This document shows, in pieces, positions 6,051-6,183 of a DNA stretch of 6,183 nucleotides. Source of the stretch: an archaeon (GTDB lineage Archaea > Nanobdellota > Nanobdellia > Woesearchaeales > WJKL01); the NCBI GenBank assembly GCA_020056025.1, contig JAGVIO010000045.1:1-6183 (forward strand), read 5' to 3'. The position numbers and the translations under genes were made by a program. Numbering within the stretch: the stretch's first letter is position 1; the number at the start of each line of letters is the position of its first letter. The notes under the pieces are model-generated. The model was not told the origin of the DNA. It worked only from the letters and a program-made list of their open reading frames with translations, and ran no database searches.

Positions 6051-6063
6051 TCCCCTTTTTCTT
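6051..6063 (+). terminator. Candidate oligo-T terminator of the hyd operon
   Basis: TCCCCTTTTTCTT lies about 50 nt after the hydF stop. Archaeal RNA polymerase commonly stops at runs of T on the coding strand without needing a hairpin, and this is the first T5 run after hydF. On the opposite strand, T5 at 6047-6043 could end the convergent gene, so the segment may terminate transcription both ways. Confidence 0.4.
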
Positions 6064-6064
6064 A

Positions 6065-6085
6065 AGATTTCACTTTGTGAAATCT
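6065..6085. other. Perfect 9-bp hairpin at the end of the convergent gene
   Basis: AGATTTCAC and GTGAAATCT form a perfect 9-bp stem with a 3-nt loop. It overlaps the last codons and TGA stop (6072-6070) of the minus-strand gene. In neither orientation is it followed directly by a T-run; on the plus strand the T-run comes first. It could be an mRNA 3'-end stabiliser, part of a terminator zone or a protein-binding site; function is unknown. Confidence 0.4.
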
Positions 6086-6183
6086 CCGATTGTTAATTGC
6101 CCTTTCAAGTGAGCAGGACAGCCATAAATATCATATTCAAAGACATCTTTGCCTTGCTGTTCTTGAATATATCTCTTGACTTG
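6070..6183 (-). CDS. C-terminal end of an unrecognised protein (5' part outside window)
   Basis: The minus strand is open from the window edge for 37 codons to a TGA at 6072-6070. The visible peptide includes KRYIQEQQGKDVFEYDIYG and CPAHLKGQLTIGDFTK, with a plausible mix of charged and aromatic residues and one cysteine. I do not recognise the family and no domain can be assigned from so short a tail. It is convergent with hydF and its stop lies 67 nt from the hydF stop. GC over 6061-6183 is about 35%, somewhat above the hyd genes, so it probably belongs to the flanking genome. It could be a chance open frame, though its length to the edge and its composition favour a real gene end. Confidence 0.5.
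   Translation of the reverse strand, partial: QVKRYIQEQQGKDVFEYDIYGCPAHLKGQLTIGDFTK

Noticed and set aside
1..6183. CRISPR array, insertion sequence or transposase
   Set aside because: No regularly spaced repeats and no transposase or integrase frame is visible. The only long-range repeat is the flanking inverted pair.

Overview
The window reads as a piece of an archaeal genome, most likely a DPANN-type archaeon (Woesearchaeota or Pacearchaeota-like), although the taxonomy is inference. The left-edge gene looks like an archaeal Fcf1/Utp24-type PIN-domain protein with a TATA box about 25 bp upstream of its start codon, as in a leaderless archaeal transcript. The regulator is a compact Lrp/AsnC protein whose start lies just downstream of another TATA-like element. 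Inside the main operon, by contrast, genes carry Shine-Dalgarno sequences.

Layout: (1) positions 1-338, minus strand: 3'-truncated PIN-domain gene. (2) 339-569: intergenic stretch with a TATA box, a GC-rich block and a hairpin. (3) 570-1022, minus strand: Lrp/AsnC-family regulator. (4) 1023-1096: divergent promoter region with palindromes. (5) 1097-6003, plus strand: a tight four-gene operon, hydG - hydE - glyA (serine hydroxymethyltransferase) - hydF, with overlaps at the first two junctions and 3 nt at the last. (6) 6004-6069: convergent intergenic segment with a poly-T tract. (7) 6070-6183, minus strand: C-terminal end of an unrecognised gene.

The operon encodes the full set of [FeFe]-hydrogenase H-cluster maturases. 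HydG makes the CO- and cyanide-bearing iron synthon from tyrosine, HydE processes that synthon, and HydF is the scaffold that assembles and delivers the [2Fe] unit to apo-hydrogenase. No hydrogenase catalytic subunit is in the window. The distinctive element is the PLP enzyme SHMT wedged between hydE and hydF. In vitro maturation work has pointed to serine, SHMT and the lipoyl H-protein of the glycine cleavage system as sources of the azadithiolate bridge, so this layout suggests a dedicated supply of that ligand. The divergent Lrp-type protein is the obvious candidate regulator.

The Lrp-hydGE-glyA-hydF block is markedly AT-rich (sampled lines about 27-32% GC) against about 40% in the PIN gene. 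It is bounded exactly at its two outer stop codons by a 15/16-nt inverted repeat. Together these suggest a horizontally acquired cassette.
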